From positions 69,511,254 through 69,575,253 of the forward strand of contig NC_080168.1 of NCBI RefSeq assembly GCF_950295315.1: a stretch of DNA of 64,000 nucleotides, written 5' to 3'. This DNA comes from Erinaceus europaeus (taxonomy: Eukaryota > Chordata > Mammalia > Eulipotyphla > Erinaceidae). Of the stretch, positions 44,340-56,409 are shown one piece after another (the first letter of the stretch is position 1; each line of letters starts with the position of its first letter). The notes beneath the pieces were generated by a model. The model did no database searches. It was given only the letters and a program-made list of their open reading frames with translations, and was not told the origin of the DNA. The translations under genes were made by a program, and so were the position numbers.

Positions 44340-45290
44340 GAACTTCTTTCAGGGCAGGCTTGGTGATAGTTGATTCTTTCAACTGTTGCTTGTCTGAGAA
44401 GGTTTTGATGCCTCTATCTAATCTGAATGACAGTCTAGCAGGATACAGTAGTCTTGGTTGAAAGCCTTTCTCATTGAGCACTGGATAGATATGTTGCCAT
44501 TCTCTTCGGGCCTGTAGTGTTTGTGTGGAGAAGTCTGCTACTCATCTTATGGGTTTTCCTTTGTAGGTGACTCTTTGCTTTTCTCTTGCATCCTTCAGGA
44601 TTATTTTGTTTATCCTTATTTTTTTTTCATTCTAAATGTTATGTGTCTTGGTGTCTTTAAGTCTGGGTTAATTCTGTTTTGGACCCTCTGGGCTTCTTGA
44701 ACCTTTCTGTCTTTGATGTTGTCTACACTAGAGAATTTTTCAGCAATTATGTCCTGAAGAATGTTTTCTTCCCCTCCCTCTCTTTCTTCCTCTGGTAAGC
44801 CAATGATGCATATATAATTTCTTTTGAAGTCATACCATATGTATCTGTTGTTGTTTTCAGCATTTCTTAATCTCTTACTTCTTTTTAGTTGTCTCTAATT
44901 CATCCTTGATCTTGCTAATATTGTTTTCAGCCTCATTTATTCTATTCTCTCTCCCCTCTACTGTTTCCTGGAGTTCATCCATTTTGTTACCCTATTCTGA
45001 TACTGTTTTAGCTTGTTCAGCTATGTGTTCTTAGCTCAGCTATTTCAGCTTTTCACTCTTTAATAACCTTGAGATAGTTAGTGTTTTATTCCAGAGTCTC
45101 ATTTGTTTTTTCCTGCATTTCTGATGACAATTCTTTCAAACTTTTTACTCCTGTGATTATTTCCTTAACTAGTGTTTGGATGTTGACCGCATTATTTTGT
45201 GCTTCAACCTTTGAGGGGCTTTTAGCTGGATTCTTATCCTGGTTCATTTCTTCAATATTTCTTCTTGTTGGTTTAACCATTTCTTATAGT
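44340..45290 (-). pseudogene. L1 ORF1p remnant
   Basis: Parallels the intact ORF1 at 18051-18965: C-terminal domain around 44340-44560, RNA-recognition part around 44750-44850, coiled coil further on. Only the N-terminal 64 codons (45280-45086, starting M-V-K-P-T-R-R-N) remain as one open frame. Confidence 0.85.
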
Positions 45291-45299
45291 ATGTTATGA

Positions 45300-46043
45300 G
45301 GTCCTTCTCTCAGTACTTTTCAAATTACTGATAACTCTTGCCTGGATTGACTTGTATCTAAATAAGTTGATGAAAGAGTTCACAGTTGTGAAAATTGATC
45401 GTTGCTTCAATATCATTTTAATCCCTGAGTTGGAATTCAGTGTCTTAAAAGCCTCTTTTGTTCTTTTTCTTCCCTGTAGGCTCTGGGAGCTTGAGGACTT
45501 TTAAAATATAAGTAGTCTTCTTAACTTAATCACTGATTGTTGACCAAGAGATAAAGCAGGGTGGGGCAGAGATAATCCAGTCTTTGTGCAAAGAGACTCT
45601 CACAGCTCCACTACTAGGTCACTGAGGTGTAGATCTTCTTCTGAGTTTCCTCATTAGTTCTCTGTCCCCTGGTGTCAATACAGGGCTTCCCCGCCGCTGC
45701 TCCAGATTCTGAGGGAAGTAGCAATGGAGACTCAGAGTTGCATTTGGTGAGTCTTCTCTTCCATTCGTCCATCTTTTTGTTGGTGAAGCAGACTGGAGGT
45801 GGTGTCTTAATTGGTAAACTGCCCATGTGGTACCAGCCACTTAATCTCTCCCTAGGCTCCCCTGTGTTCATGAGCCACACATGTTTGCACTCACTGGTGA
45901 TTTGGTGGGTTCCTAAAGTTGTTCTGGTCCTGTCTTGTTGCAGTCCCAGGTGGTCTCCTTTGGTATTCTTAGTTGACCCAGGAGAGGAGAAGAGAAAAAC
46001 ACAACTGCTGCTGCTCTGTAGTCCTGCCTCCAGAAGTGTCCAG
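45300..46043 (-). other. 5'UTR of the old L1
   Basis: Leader region upstream of the ORF1 remnant. It shows little similarity to the leader of the young L1, as expected for replaced 5'UTRs. Includes a CT/GA-rich end near 46000. Confidence 0.65.
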
Positions 46044-46099
46044 CTAATTTTTTTAATTTACAAAAAAAAAAAAAATGAAATAAAAAAAAACTTTGGGTA

Positions 46100-46925
46100 A
46101 CAACAGGGACAGAAAAGTTTACCAAGGATAAGATCCAGAGAGCCAACAGACATAAGAAAATACTCAAAGTCACTGATTGTCAGAGAAATGCAAATAAATA
46201 CAACAATGAGATACAACTCTTTACCTGTGAGAATGTCATACACTAGAAAGGGCAGAAATTATAAATGTTTGACAAACTGCAGGGCGAAAAGAACCCTCCT
46301 TCACTACTGCTGGAAATGTAAATGGGTCCAATACCTGTGGTAACTAGTCTGGAGAGTTCTCAGAACACTAGAAATAGACCTGCCCTTTGACCCAGAAAAC
46401 TTTGTCCTGGGGAGTTATGCAAGAAAAATATTTGTTCAAAGAGTTATATTTTCATAATTGTGCAATTTGTTAATAGCCCATACTTGGAAACTTCCCAGAT
46501 GTCCAACAACAGATAAGTGGCTCAGAAAGTATATATGCATAGTGGAGACTACTCAGCTGTTAGAAATGATGAAGTCTTCTCCTTTGCTTCTTCTTGGATG
46601 GAACTAGAAAGCATTATGTTAAGTGAGATAAGCCAAAAAGAGAAGGACAAATATTGGATGATATCGGTTACAGGTGGAACTTAGGGGAAAAAAAAAACAG
46701 CAACAGAAAGGGAAAATGCAAAGTGAAACTGGGACTGGGTGGGGTGCACTGAAAGAAAAGACTCTGGGGAAGGAAGGCCTTGGGGCTTGATGCATGATAA
46801 TGGAATGGTCCTTAGTTGGGGGTGAGAGTGTTCTGTAGATACCTAGTATGGGAAGATGAGTAGATGTACCCATGTGTCAACAATAGTACTGCTAACCATT
46901 ACTTTCTCCACCCTCTGTATAAAAT
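46100..46925 (+). mobile_element. Very old 5'-truncated L1
   Basis: Plus-strand remnant of the ORF2 C-terminus (about 46100-46650, with decayed cysteine-rich and 'PFDP' regions) and the 3'UTR to 46925. More diverged than the other copies. Confidence 0.82.
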
Positions 46926-46929
46926 AGGA

Positions 46930-47140
46930 AAAAAAGATTTTGGGGATCTAGGTAGATCATTAGGTAGGGCACATACCTTGTTGTGCACAGGTTCCAGTTG
47001 GGAACCCCAATATAATATGGAGGTGCCATGGCACTGGGGGACATCCAGCTGCTTCAGTCTCTCTCTCTTTCTCTCTTTCTTTCTGTCTGTATCTTGATCT
47101 CTCTTTGCCTATCTGAATGAAAAGGAGTTGTAAAATCACA
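46930..47140 (+). mobile_element. Diverged SINE
   Basis: 'GGTAGATCATTAGGTAGGGC' head, 'GTTCCAGTTGGGAACCCC' in the B-box position, CT-rich tail block near 47055-47105. Confidence 0.7.
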
Positions 47141-47204
47141 AGTGTGAAGCCCAGTCCATGCTTAGCCCCCAGAAAACAAGTAAATTAAAAAACAATATTT
47201 TAAA

Positions 47205-47740
47205 TAAGATTTTCAAAAAAAATTGTTCATATGCAAGGGAAAGAGAGAGAGTCCAGAGCACCATTCAACTCTGGCATATAGGGGTACCAGAGATTGAACA
47301 TAGGACCTCCTGTCGGGCAGCCCCCTGCTCTGATGCCATGGTCTATTTACATAATCATTGTTTTGCCTGAGATCAGCCCTGCCTGCAGGGTATTGGTTAA
47401 TACCACTGGTTAGAAGCTTCACAACAGCTGCTATGGAAGCTTTCTACCTTCAAGCTCTTTTCTTTTCTCCACCCTCTCTCCTAGCCATTTCCTTTTTCCA
47501 CCTACCACTTCTGGCTAAAGATATATATAAAGGCATTGTCTCTTATCAGTAAAGGCATTGCATTGCATTCCCGCTCTGCCATGAGTTCCTGGTCTCTCTC
47601 CCGAGTCTCTGAGTAAGCAGCAGCCCAGGTTGGCTCCAGTCAAGTTCTCTCCAACCCAGAGAGCATGAGCCCGGGAAGAAATGCCCATGAAGCTAGCCGG
47701 CAACCTCCGAGATCTCAGTCTTGTAAGCCCTGTGCTTACA
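47205..47740 (-). mobile_element. SINE (second antisense type) split by an LTR
   Basis: Left part 47205-47310 and right part 47703-47740 together match the SINE at 22963-23127. An LTR with a 6-bp duplication separates them. Confidence 0.78.
47311..47702 (+). mobile_element. Solo LTR, family B group, inside a SINE
   Basis: 392 bp, starting TGTCGGGCAG and ending GCTAGCCGGCA. Perfect target duplication ACCTCC at 47305-47310 and 47703-47708. TATA-like ATATATAAAGG near 47524. No canonical AATAAA seen. U5 has 'CCATGAGTTCCTGGTC' as in the other group B LTRs. Confidence 0.92.
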
Positions 47741-48191
47741 AACATCAAGTATGTTTCCAAATCCGCCCACTACCATTGAAATTTTGTAAGTACTCCATTT
47801 ACATCGACCCTAGTTTATGATATAGCTTTCCAAGGAGCTAACCACACTGGGACATATTGCCAAAGAACAACTATTATCACAGAGAATAATCCATGTCCAA
47901 ATTCATAATGTATGCTCATTAATTGGATGGAGTTAGACAGTTAATTTTTCAAGGAATCTTCTGAGCTATTCTTCATAAAGAAGATTTAGCACACAGAAGC
48001 ATATCATAAAGAAGATTTTCCTCCCTACTGCAGAGTATAACATATCCAGATAGCCCACAGATGATAACCTAGCTCTGCAGAGTAGGGCTACCAACACATT
48101 GGACTTCTGATTTATTCATATGGTTGATTGCTTTCTTCATACATCTGAGGAGCCTTTAATACTTGTGACCTGATTTTACATGCACACAGAC

Positions 48192-48248
<57 letters not shown>

Positions 48249-48885
48249 GAGACACAGACCCATACAATTCCATGATATAGAGAATGGAGATTTCTTGAAT
48301 AAGACAAAAAATACAGCTCTATTACATCTGTGAATTCTGTGAGATTATTAGAATTTCATACATAGATTATGTTTTCTTCTTTATCATCTACTTCTAAAGG
48401 ATATTATTACTAGTTAATAAGAGATTTGGAGAAATGAATAATTGTGCTCTTGCCATTGCCATTTTTTATTTCCATAGTTGTTTACTAAGTAGGACAGTGT
48501 GTCCTGGAAGCAGTTTCTGGCACTTTTGCAGTCTTTGTAATCCAAACACTGCTCACTGCCATTGACTGCCAATTTACCTTTAGTATTGTGATTTTTCTCC
48601 CATTATCAATAACTAGTGAATATGAGACAGTCATTTTCACAGTACACTATTTCCCTGGATAATGTTACTTTGTATAATTCCTAAACTTTGTTGTCAATCA
48701 TTTCACAATTAACAATTTTGTTTTATAGTTTTGGCAAAAAGTGTTAGCTCTTTTATCTATATTCCTACTAGCTACTTCAAAATTATCACAGAAAAGTGCA
48801 CTATTGTCTCAGGTAAGAGAAAAGAGACAGCTTGCCAAAATTCAGCACTACTTCTAGAGAGACAGAATGGCATAGACATTTTCAG
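47741..48885. other. Unique AT-rich sequence with one CA repeat
   Basis: Nothing recognised apart from the microsatellite at 48194-48245. Confidence 0.55.
48194..48245. repeat. (AC)n microsatellite
   Basis: 26 AC dinucleotides. Confidence 0.98.
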
Positions 48886-48889
48886 ACTA

Positions 48890-49750
48890 ATTTTTTAAAT
48901 TAGTGATTTAATAATGATAAAGATTGTAGGATAAGGGGGGTACAGTTCCATACAATTCCCACTTCTAGAGTCTGTATCCTAATCCATTGGAATCTTCCCT
49001 ATTCTTTATCCATGTGGGGGTATGGAACAAAATTCTTTATGGAGTACAGAAGGTAGGGGGTCTTGGCTTCTGTAATTGCTTTTCTACTGAATATGGAAAT
49101 TGGCAGGTTGATCCATACCCCCATCCTGTCTCTACCTTTTTCTAGTGGGATAGGAATCTGGGTAGGTGAGGTTCCAGGACATATTGGTGAGGTTGTTTGC
49201 CCATGGAAGTCAGGATGGCATCATGGTAGTGTCAGCAAGTTGGTGGCTAGAAAGTTGTAAGATATAAAGCAGAAAAAATTGTTTAATGATCAGGAATATA
49301 AAGGTAAGAATAGAACAGATGAGATTTTCCATTTTGGAAAAAGCTAGGAAGTCTATTTTAGGTATATATATATTTTGCCTCAAAGGTTACCCTTTTGTTT
49401 CCCTTGTTTATCATTGTTGTTATTATTGTTGCTGTCTTTGTTGGTGGATAAGACAGAAAGAAACTGGGAGAGGACAAGAAGAGAAAGATAGACACCTGCA
49501 GACCTTCACCATTTGTGAAGTGATCCCCCTGCAAGTGGGGAGCTGGGGCCTCTAACTGGGATCCTTACACAAGCCCTTACACATTGGCCACATGTGCTTA
49601 ACTTACTGTACTACCTCCCAGCTCTCTATTTTAGGCATATTCTAAGGGGTCCATAACTTTAATAATGTTTGCCTGAGCTTTATAGCTAATATGTAAGTGG
49701 GCTAAAAGTATTGTCTGGAAAGATGGTGTCAGAGTAGAGAATAGGTCAGA
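48890..49750 (-). mobile_element. 5'-truncated L1 3'UTR, older type
   Basis: Terminal 3'UTR blocks at 48900-49260 ('ATAAGGGGGGTACAGTTCCA' and onward), resuming at 49630-49750 after a SINE. The sequence beyond the SINE ('GTATTGTCTGGAAAGATGG') belongs to the 0.8-kb module. Confidence 0.85.
49372..49627 (-). mobile_element. Long SINE (ERI-1-like) within an L1
   Basis: Antisense copy from 'CCTCAAAGGTTACCC' to the head ending 'CTACCTCCCAGCTC'. It interrupts the L1 3'UTR at 48890-49750. 'CTATTTTAGG' recurs on both sides (49355-49364, 49624-49635). Confidence 0.87.
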
Positions 49751-49920
49751 CTAAATTTTGATTGCAATATCACATTCCAAAAATACTTCATTGGAGTCAA
49801 AATAATCCAGAGAAGGCATTTGTTACTAAATATTTAGACTATATTTAGTATCACAGAGAAGTTATGTAGAAAGAGTTTTCATCACTCCATAATGTGCTCT
49901 TGTTATTCATTTAGTTTTTT

Positions 49921-52431
49921 TTTAATTTTAAAAAGGAGACATTAACAAAACCATACGATATAAGGGGTACAACTCCACACAATTCCCACCACCAGATCTC
50001 TATATCCCCTCCCCTCCCCTGATAGTTTTCCCATTCTTTATCCCTCTGTGAGTATGGACCCAAGGTCATTGTGGGTTGCAGAAGGTGGAAGGTCTGGCTT
50101 CTGTAATTGCTTCCCCGCTGAACATGGGCATTGACTGGTCGATCCATACTCCCAGCCTGCCTCTCTCTTTCCCTAGTAGGGTGGGTCTCTGGGGAAGCGG
50201 AGCTCCAGGACACATTGGTGGGGTTGTCTGTCCAGGGAAGTCTGGTCAGCATCATGTTGGCATCTGGAACCTGGTGATTGACAAGAGAGTTAACATACAA
50301 AGCCAAACAAATTATTGACCAATCATGGACCTAAAAACTGGAATAGTGCAGATGAAGTGTTGGGGGGTACTCACTGCACACTATTGTGTACTTTTGCTTT
50401 CAGGTATATATTTTGCCCTAGTTTATGGATATGTGTGAACATATGCTCTATCTCAGGGGACCTGATCTATATCTAGGTTTTGGGACTTTGTTAGGAAATA
50501 AACCACATGAAATGGAATTAGAGAATACTATGAAAGGAATGGTCTCACCTGAGTAATGAAGCTGAAGGGTTGTCATTCCACACCTGAAGTCCTTGGACAC
50601 ACAGTCTGAAGTGAAGCATGCCAAGGTGGCACTCGTTGCATTGATTAGGTTGTGATCGGTGGGTGCAATATTATTTGATATGAATTGAGAGAAGCATGCA
50701 GAAAAATGGGTCCCACCCTAAGGTTCCATGACTGGGGGAAATATAGGCTCTATAGTGGAAATCTGAGGTTCCTGCTCTCTTAGGGTTCAAGAAGACAATG
50801 GATAGTTATTGTTATCATTACATTATTTGTAACTGGGTTAACTTTGAAAAGTCCCTTTGTTAGGATTTGCTGTACAATACCCAACATCTTGTATATAGTT
50901 CTACCACCGGTCGCTTCTGTTCTCCCTGGTCTAGGATTTTGAGAGAGTCAACATATCAAAGACTCAGCCTATGTATTAAAAAGACTCAGTCTGTATTTTA
51001 AAAAGTTTGAGACATACAATCATTTTTTTTTACTTTTATATTAATTAAATAATGATTTATATGACTACAATTTAGTAGGAGTGTACATAGACACCATTCC
51101 CACCACCAAAAGACTGTGTCCCCTCCTAACGACCCACCCCTGTGCCCCTGCCTCCCCAGGAAGCTGAATGTCCACTCTCCCCCTCACCACAGGGCTTTTA
51201 CTTTGGTGCCCTACTCTAGATTTAGTCAGATCCTGCTTTTAGTTTCCCTTTCTGTTCTTCTTTCTCAACTTCTGTTGATGAGTGGGATCATCCCATACTC
51301 ATCTTTACCTTTCTGACTTAGTTCACTTAACATAACTCCTTCTAGCTCCATCCAAGATGGAGCAGAGAAGGCGGGTTCATTGTTCTTCATAGCTGCATAG
51401 TATTCCATTGTGTATATATACCACAGCTTTCTCAGCAATTCATCTGTTTTTGGGCACCTGGGTTGCTTCCAGGTTCTAGCTATTATGAATTGTGCTGCTA
51501 TGAACATAGGTGTACACATATCTTTTTGGTTGGGTGTTATGGAGTCCTTAGGTTGTATCCCCAGGAGAGGAATTACTGGATCATATGGAAGGTCCATGTT
51601 TAGCCTTGTGAGAGTTTTCCAGACTGCTCTCCAGAGAGGCTGAACCAATTTACAGTCACACCAGCAGTGCAGAAGGGTTCCTCTGTCCCCACATCCTCTC
51701 CAGCATTTGTTGCTGCTGTCCTTTTTGATGTATGCCATTTTCACAGGAGTGAGGTGGTATCTAAATGTTGCCTTTATTTGCATTTCTGTGACAATCAGCC
51801 ACCTGGAACAATTTTACATGTGTTTGTTAGACTTTTGGACCTCCTCTGAAGTGAATGTCTTGTTCATATCCTCTGCCCATTTTTGGATGGGGTCATTAGC
51901 TTTTTCAGTGCTAAATTTGCTGAGCTCTTTGTATATTTTGGTGATTAGTCTCTTGTCTGATGTATGGCATGTGATGATCTTCTCCCATTCTGTGAAGGGT
52001 CTCTTTGTTTGTGTGACAGTTTTTTTGGCTGTGCAGAAACTTTTCAATTTGATTTAGTCCCATTGGTTTGTTTCTGCTTTAGTCTTCCTTGTGGTTGGGT
52101 TTGTATCATAAAAGATGCCCTTGAGGTTTAGGTGGGAAAGTGTTCCACCAATGTTTTCCTCTAAGTATTTGATAGTTTCTAGTCTAACATCCAGGTCCTT
52201 GATCCATTTGGAGTTGATTTTTGTTTCTGGTGAGATAAGGTGGTTCAATTTCATTCTTCTGCATATTTCAACCCAGTTTTACCATCACTATTTATTGAAG
52301 AGAGCCTCCTTCTACCATTTACTATTTTGGGCCCCCTTATCAAAGATTAGATGTCCATAATTGTGGGCATTTAGTTCTGGGCTTTCAAGTCTGTTTCATT
52401 AGTCTGTGTGCCTATTTTTGTTCCAGTACTA
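49921..52431 (-). mobile_element. 5'-truncated L1, young type
   Basis: 3'UTR without the 0.8-kb module (49921-51264) and the C-terminal 390 or so codons of ORF2. Target duplication CATTTAGTTTTT (49909-49920) against CATTTACTTTTT (52432-52443), one difference. Confidence 0.92.
51265..52430 (-). pseudogene. L1 ORF2p C-terminal fragment
   Basis: Three neighbouring frames (51783-51265, 52047-51814, 52254-52054) cover the region past the reverse transcriptase, with C-W-R-G-C and H-C-W motifs and the MIPLINRS end. A stop and a frameshift separate them. Confidence 0.9.
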
Positions 52432-52575
52432 CATTTACTTTTTATTAATACCTGAAAACTGCTCAGATCTGGTACATATTTGTGCCAGGCACTGAACCTG
52501 GGACACTAGGACTTCAGCATGAAAGTCTATTTGCATAACCATTAAGCTATCTCCCCCAGTGGTCCTTTTTTTTTT
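52432..52575 (-). mobile_element. Short SINE (ERI-2-like)
   Basis: Antisense: 'ACTGAACCTGGGACACTAGG' then 'GCATAACCATTAAGCTATCT'. The L1 at 49921-52431 inserted at its tail. Confidence 0.82.
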
Positions 52576-53925
52576 TTTTTACATTTTATATTTCTGTGAT
52601 ATTTGTGTCAGTTAAATATCAGCATTTTTAAATCAAGCCCATAGTGTATGTGAACTTTTTTAGTTTTCTGCTGAATCCCCACTGGGGACCCCACCCTAAG
52701 TCATGATGTCTTCTAGACTCTGACAGTTTTTGGCTGCAAAATGCATTCTGAAAAGCAGTCTTACCTTCTGCTCTTTGTTTGTGACAGTGGTCAATTTTGG
52801 AGCACATTTGATAAACAATTTCCAGTGTCAAGTAGACTATCACCTTGCACCTCAATGCCAACTGGATTTTCCATTATGGCCATGAAGATAAGAGTGTTTA
52901 TTCACTTATGTACTAGTGATTTTTAGGGCAGAGTCTTGCATATCATCTTTTTCTGACTTACGTGATAAGAAGAAACAGTTTGTGACTATGTCCCATTTAA
53001 ACAGAGCAGGTTTAGATACTAGATAAACAAATGTACCAAGAGCATATATACTGCTCAAAGGCATTCATTTAAGTGCCTAAGGGTATTCTGAGCCATCCAA
53101 AATAATATCATTCTTTTTACTGATATCATTCTTGAGAAATGCCAACTGCTATTATCTTTTCCAGAGGGAACTGTTAGGGGCAATAGCAATGGCTAAAGTG
53201 GCATGTTTTGTTTTACTTGTTTACATTTATGCCATTCATTTAATCTTTTTTATTTTTTTTTTACTAGAAAATGCACTGACATGCCAAATATTCAGAACAT
53301 GTTCTCTTCTAAGGAAGTAAAATTGAATACCAAAAGATCAAACATCTTATTTTGTTTCTACTTATAATGTTGCACTTAATCTTAAGACAGTGCCAAGTGA
53401 ACTTAGCTATTTTTTGAGAAACATTCTTTTTCTGTAACTAGTTCAGCGTTATAAGAAAAACTGCATAAAAGAGTAGTGTAAACACATTTGGGGAGTCCCT
53501 TCATTTTACTCTAGGGACACATTTCTCTGACATAAATTGTAAGTCACACAGCTTTCAGCACTTTGTTATTGCTAAGATGGGGATGCAAGCCTGGATTGCC
53601 ATGGGAATTGTATGATGAGTAAATGCACTGAGTGATGGTGGTGGGGTGAGGGTGAGGGGGTGATTCCACTACTTTCTGTGTATCCCTCCATCTATTTGCT
53701 GAGTCACTGACTGATGAACAAATAGTAATTGTACATTGGATTCTGTCCTTGAAACTGGGGATACATGAGGACAGATGATGACTGTGCCTTGGGTGACATA
53801 ATCTAGGTGAAGCCAAGCACTGGCAGACAAATAAAGGGGAAATAAAAAGACAGATGAACAATTGCAACCAAAGTAGTGGGGACAAGGAGAACATTAAGAG
53901 GCAGCAGCTGTATTCTCTTTTAAAT
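52576..53925. other. Unique sequence
   Basis: No gene or repeat recognised. T-rich runs at 52567-52580 and 53250-53260. Confidence 0.5.
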
Positions 53926-53929
53926 ATTT

Positions 53930-54008
53930 AATTATTTCTTAATATAAAAGAGAAAAGGCAAACCGGAGCATGACTCTGACAGTGAAATGCCAGGAACTGA
54001 ACTCAACT
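53930..54008 (-). mobile_element. SINE fragment (second antisense type)
   Basis: 'TTAATTATTTCTTAATATAA', then 'GGAGCATGACTCTG', then 'GCCAGGAACTGAACTC'. Cut off by the L1 that follows. Confidence 0.7.
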
Positions 54009-54011
54009 CCA

Positions 54012-55150
54012 CCTTTTAAAAAATTTTTATTTATAAAATGGAAACACTGATAAGACGATAGTATGAGGGGTACAGATCCACACAATTCCCACCACCAGAA
54101 CTGTGTATCCTATCCCCTCGCCTGATAGCTTTCCTATTCTTTAACCATCTGGGAGTATGGCCCCAGGGTCACTATGGGGTGCAGAAGGTGGGAGGTCTGG
54201 CTTCTGTAATTGCTTCCCCACTGAACATGGGCATTGGCTGATTGATCCAGACTCCCAGCCTGTCTCTCTCTTTCCCTACTGGGGCAGGACTCTGGGGAGG
54301 TGGGGCTCCAGGACACATTGGTGGGGTCATCTGCCCAGGGAGGTCCAGTTGGCATCATATTAGCATCTGGAACCTGGTGGCTGAAACAAGATTTAACATA
54401 TAAAGCCAAACAAATTCTTGACTAATCATGAACCTAAAGGCAAGAATATTGCAGATGAAGATTTGGGGTCTCCATTTTGGAAATAACTAGTAGGTCTATT
54501 TAATGTATATTCCAAGGGGCCCATAACGTAAAGTTATAATAATTTTTTTGCCTGAGCCTGACATCTGATATGCGGGTGGACCCAAGTTACTGTCTTGAAA
54601 GATGATGTCATGGCTAGGAAAATGGCTAGAAAGCTGAATAAAAGAGTAGCTCCCAAATACGGGAAAAGTGAATAAATATTATTGACTGTAAACCCCATCG
54701 ATTTGATCTGATCTGGGCCTCAGATTCAGCTTAGGAGCCTATGTAACCTCTGCATCCTTGTAGATCTGAGCTCACATTCTGTGGTCATGAGTAGGAACAT
54801 TTCAAGCTGCCCCAATTTCAGCACTCATCTTCCTCATGTATTAGATAGAGTATGTTATCCAAATCTCCCTTTGGAGGATGGAACATTCTCTACCATTGTT
54901 GATCCACACTGAGGGCAAGTTCCTATAGGGGCTCCCAAAGGGGTCTATTGTGTTGTTCCTGATGGAGATAAACAGTGAAAATGGAGGTCTAGGCCCAGCA
55001 TGTCTGTGTGGGAATCCCAGGACTCCCCGACTAGGACCTCAGCGATGGAGTGGCCTGATAGTGACTAAAGAGTCATCGTTAAAGCATGCCAGTCTCTTTC
55101 CCTTATTTAGCTTTTGTAGTCCTTCCTTTGATAAGGTTAGCTTTAATACC
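54012..55150 (-). mobile_element. 5'-truncated L1 3'UTR, older type
   Basis: Antisense 3'UTR including the 0.8-kb module (54560-55140). No ORF2 sequence. Confidence 0.9.
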
Positions 55151-55207
55151 CCTTTCTTTAAGTCCAAAGCTCTAGTCTCTGCACCTCATACCAGGCCACT
55201 GCAGCCA

Positions 55208-55728
55208 TTATCTTTTCTTTCTTTTTTTTTCCTCCAAGGTTGTCACTGGAGCTCAGTGCCCGTAACCAGTTTTTCATTTTTTTTTTTTTGGATAGGACAG
55301 AGAGAAATTGAGAGGTGATGGGAAGATAAAGAGGAAGACTGACAGACAGACACTTGTGGACCTGCTGCACTGCTTGTGAAGGGACCCTCCTACTCGAACT
55401 GGAATCTTTATGCAGGTCCTTACAACTGTTTTTTAACTCAATATTTAAAAAAATTAAATTATATTTATTTATTTATTGGATAGGGACAATCAGAAATCTA
55501 GAGGGAAGGAGGAGGTAGAGAGGAAGAAAGACAGAGGGACACCTGCAGCTTTGCTTCACCACTCACAAAGCTTTCTCCCTGCATATAGACACCGGGGGCT
55601 CAAACTTGGGTCCTTCTGCACTGTAAGATGTGTGCTCAATAAGGTGTGCCACCACTTGGCCCAGTTCCTTATGTTTCATAGTATGTGCACTTAAACTGGT
55701 GCACCATTTCATGGCCCCCTGCAGCCTC
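55208..55728 (-). mobile_element. SINE interrupted by another SINE
   Basis: Outer antisense SINE: 55208-55440 and 55663-55725 (head 'GTGCACCATTTCATGGCCCC'). Confidence 0.82.
55441..55662 (-). mobile_element. Inner SINE (ERI-1-like)
   Basis: Antisense copy from 'TATTTATTTATTTATTGGAT' to the head 'GTGCCACCACTTGGCCC'. Nested in the SINE at 55208-55728. Confidence 0.87.
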
Positions 55729-55734
55729 TTTCTC

Positions 55735-55876
55735 TCTTCTCTCTCTCTCTCTTTCTTTCTTTTTTTCTCTTTCTTTCCTTCCTTTCTCTCTTTCCCTTTC
55801 TTTCTTTACTTCCTTTCTCTCTTTCTCTTTCTTTCTTTCTTTCTTTCTCTCTCTTTCTTTTTTTCTTCCTTTCTTT

Positions 55877-55922
<46 letters not shown>

Positions 55923-55930
55923 TTCCTCTC
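55735..55930. repeat. (CTTT)n and CT-rich microsatellite
   Basis: Imperfect at left, pure (CTTT)n at 55876-55920. It lies where the poly(A) tail of the L1 at 55935-56295 should be. Confidence 0.96.
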
Positions 55931-55934
55931 TTCT

Positions 55935-56295
55935 TCATTGACTAAATAATGATCAACAAGACCACAGGATGAGGATACAATCCCACACAATTCCTATCAC
56001 TATAGTTCCATATCCCATCCCCTCTATTGGAAGCTTTCCTGTTCTTTATACATCTGGGAGCATGGATCCCAGATAATTATGGGGTGCAGAAGGTAGAGGG
56101 TCTGGCTTCTGTAATTGCTTCTCTGCTGTACATTGGTATTGGCAGGTCTATCCATGCTCCCAACCTGTTTCTATCTTTCCCTAGTGGGGCATGGATCTGG
56201 GTGTGGGGTGGTGTTCCAGGGCATACTAGTGAGGTTATCCATCCAGTGAAGTCAGGCTGTCATCATGGTAGTACCTGCAACTTAGTTCCCAGTCA
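55935..56295 (-). mobile_element. 5'-truncated L1 3' end
   Basis: Terminal 3'UTR blocks in antisense ('CACACAATTCCTATCACTA' through 'GTCATCATGGTAGTACCTGC'). Confidence 0.88.
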
Positions 56296-56409
56296 TCATG
56301 ATAGCAGATCTTTGTCCTTTTGTCTATTTTGCTATACTTAATAATCTACAATGTAATAAACCTCCTATTTGCTTAACCCCCAGAAATAAGCTGGAAAGTT
56401 TTTTTATTT

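Larger units (their letters stand above)
40311..46043 (-). mobile_element. Old near-full-length L1
   Basis: Minus-strand L1 of the old short-3'UTR type. It has a 3'UTR (40311-40555), decayed ORF2 (about 40556-44330), decayed ORF1 (about 44340-45290) and a 5'UTR (to about 46043). Possible target duplication CTAATTTTTT at 40301-40310 and 46044-46053, although T-rich sequence makes this weak. All reading frames are broken many times. Confidence 0.9.

Noticed and set aside
40311..46043. Active full-length L1
   Set aside because: ORF1 and ORF2 are broken in many places and the catalytic F-A-D-D region is damaged.
55630..55990. Overlapping Phe/Ser/Leu-rich and Lys/Glu/Arg-rich frames
   Set aside because: Translations of the (CTTT)n array; the same applies to 58008-58307 and 10176-10388.
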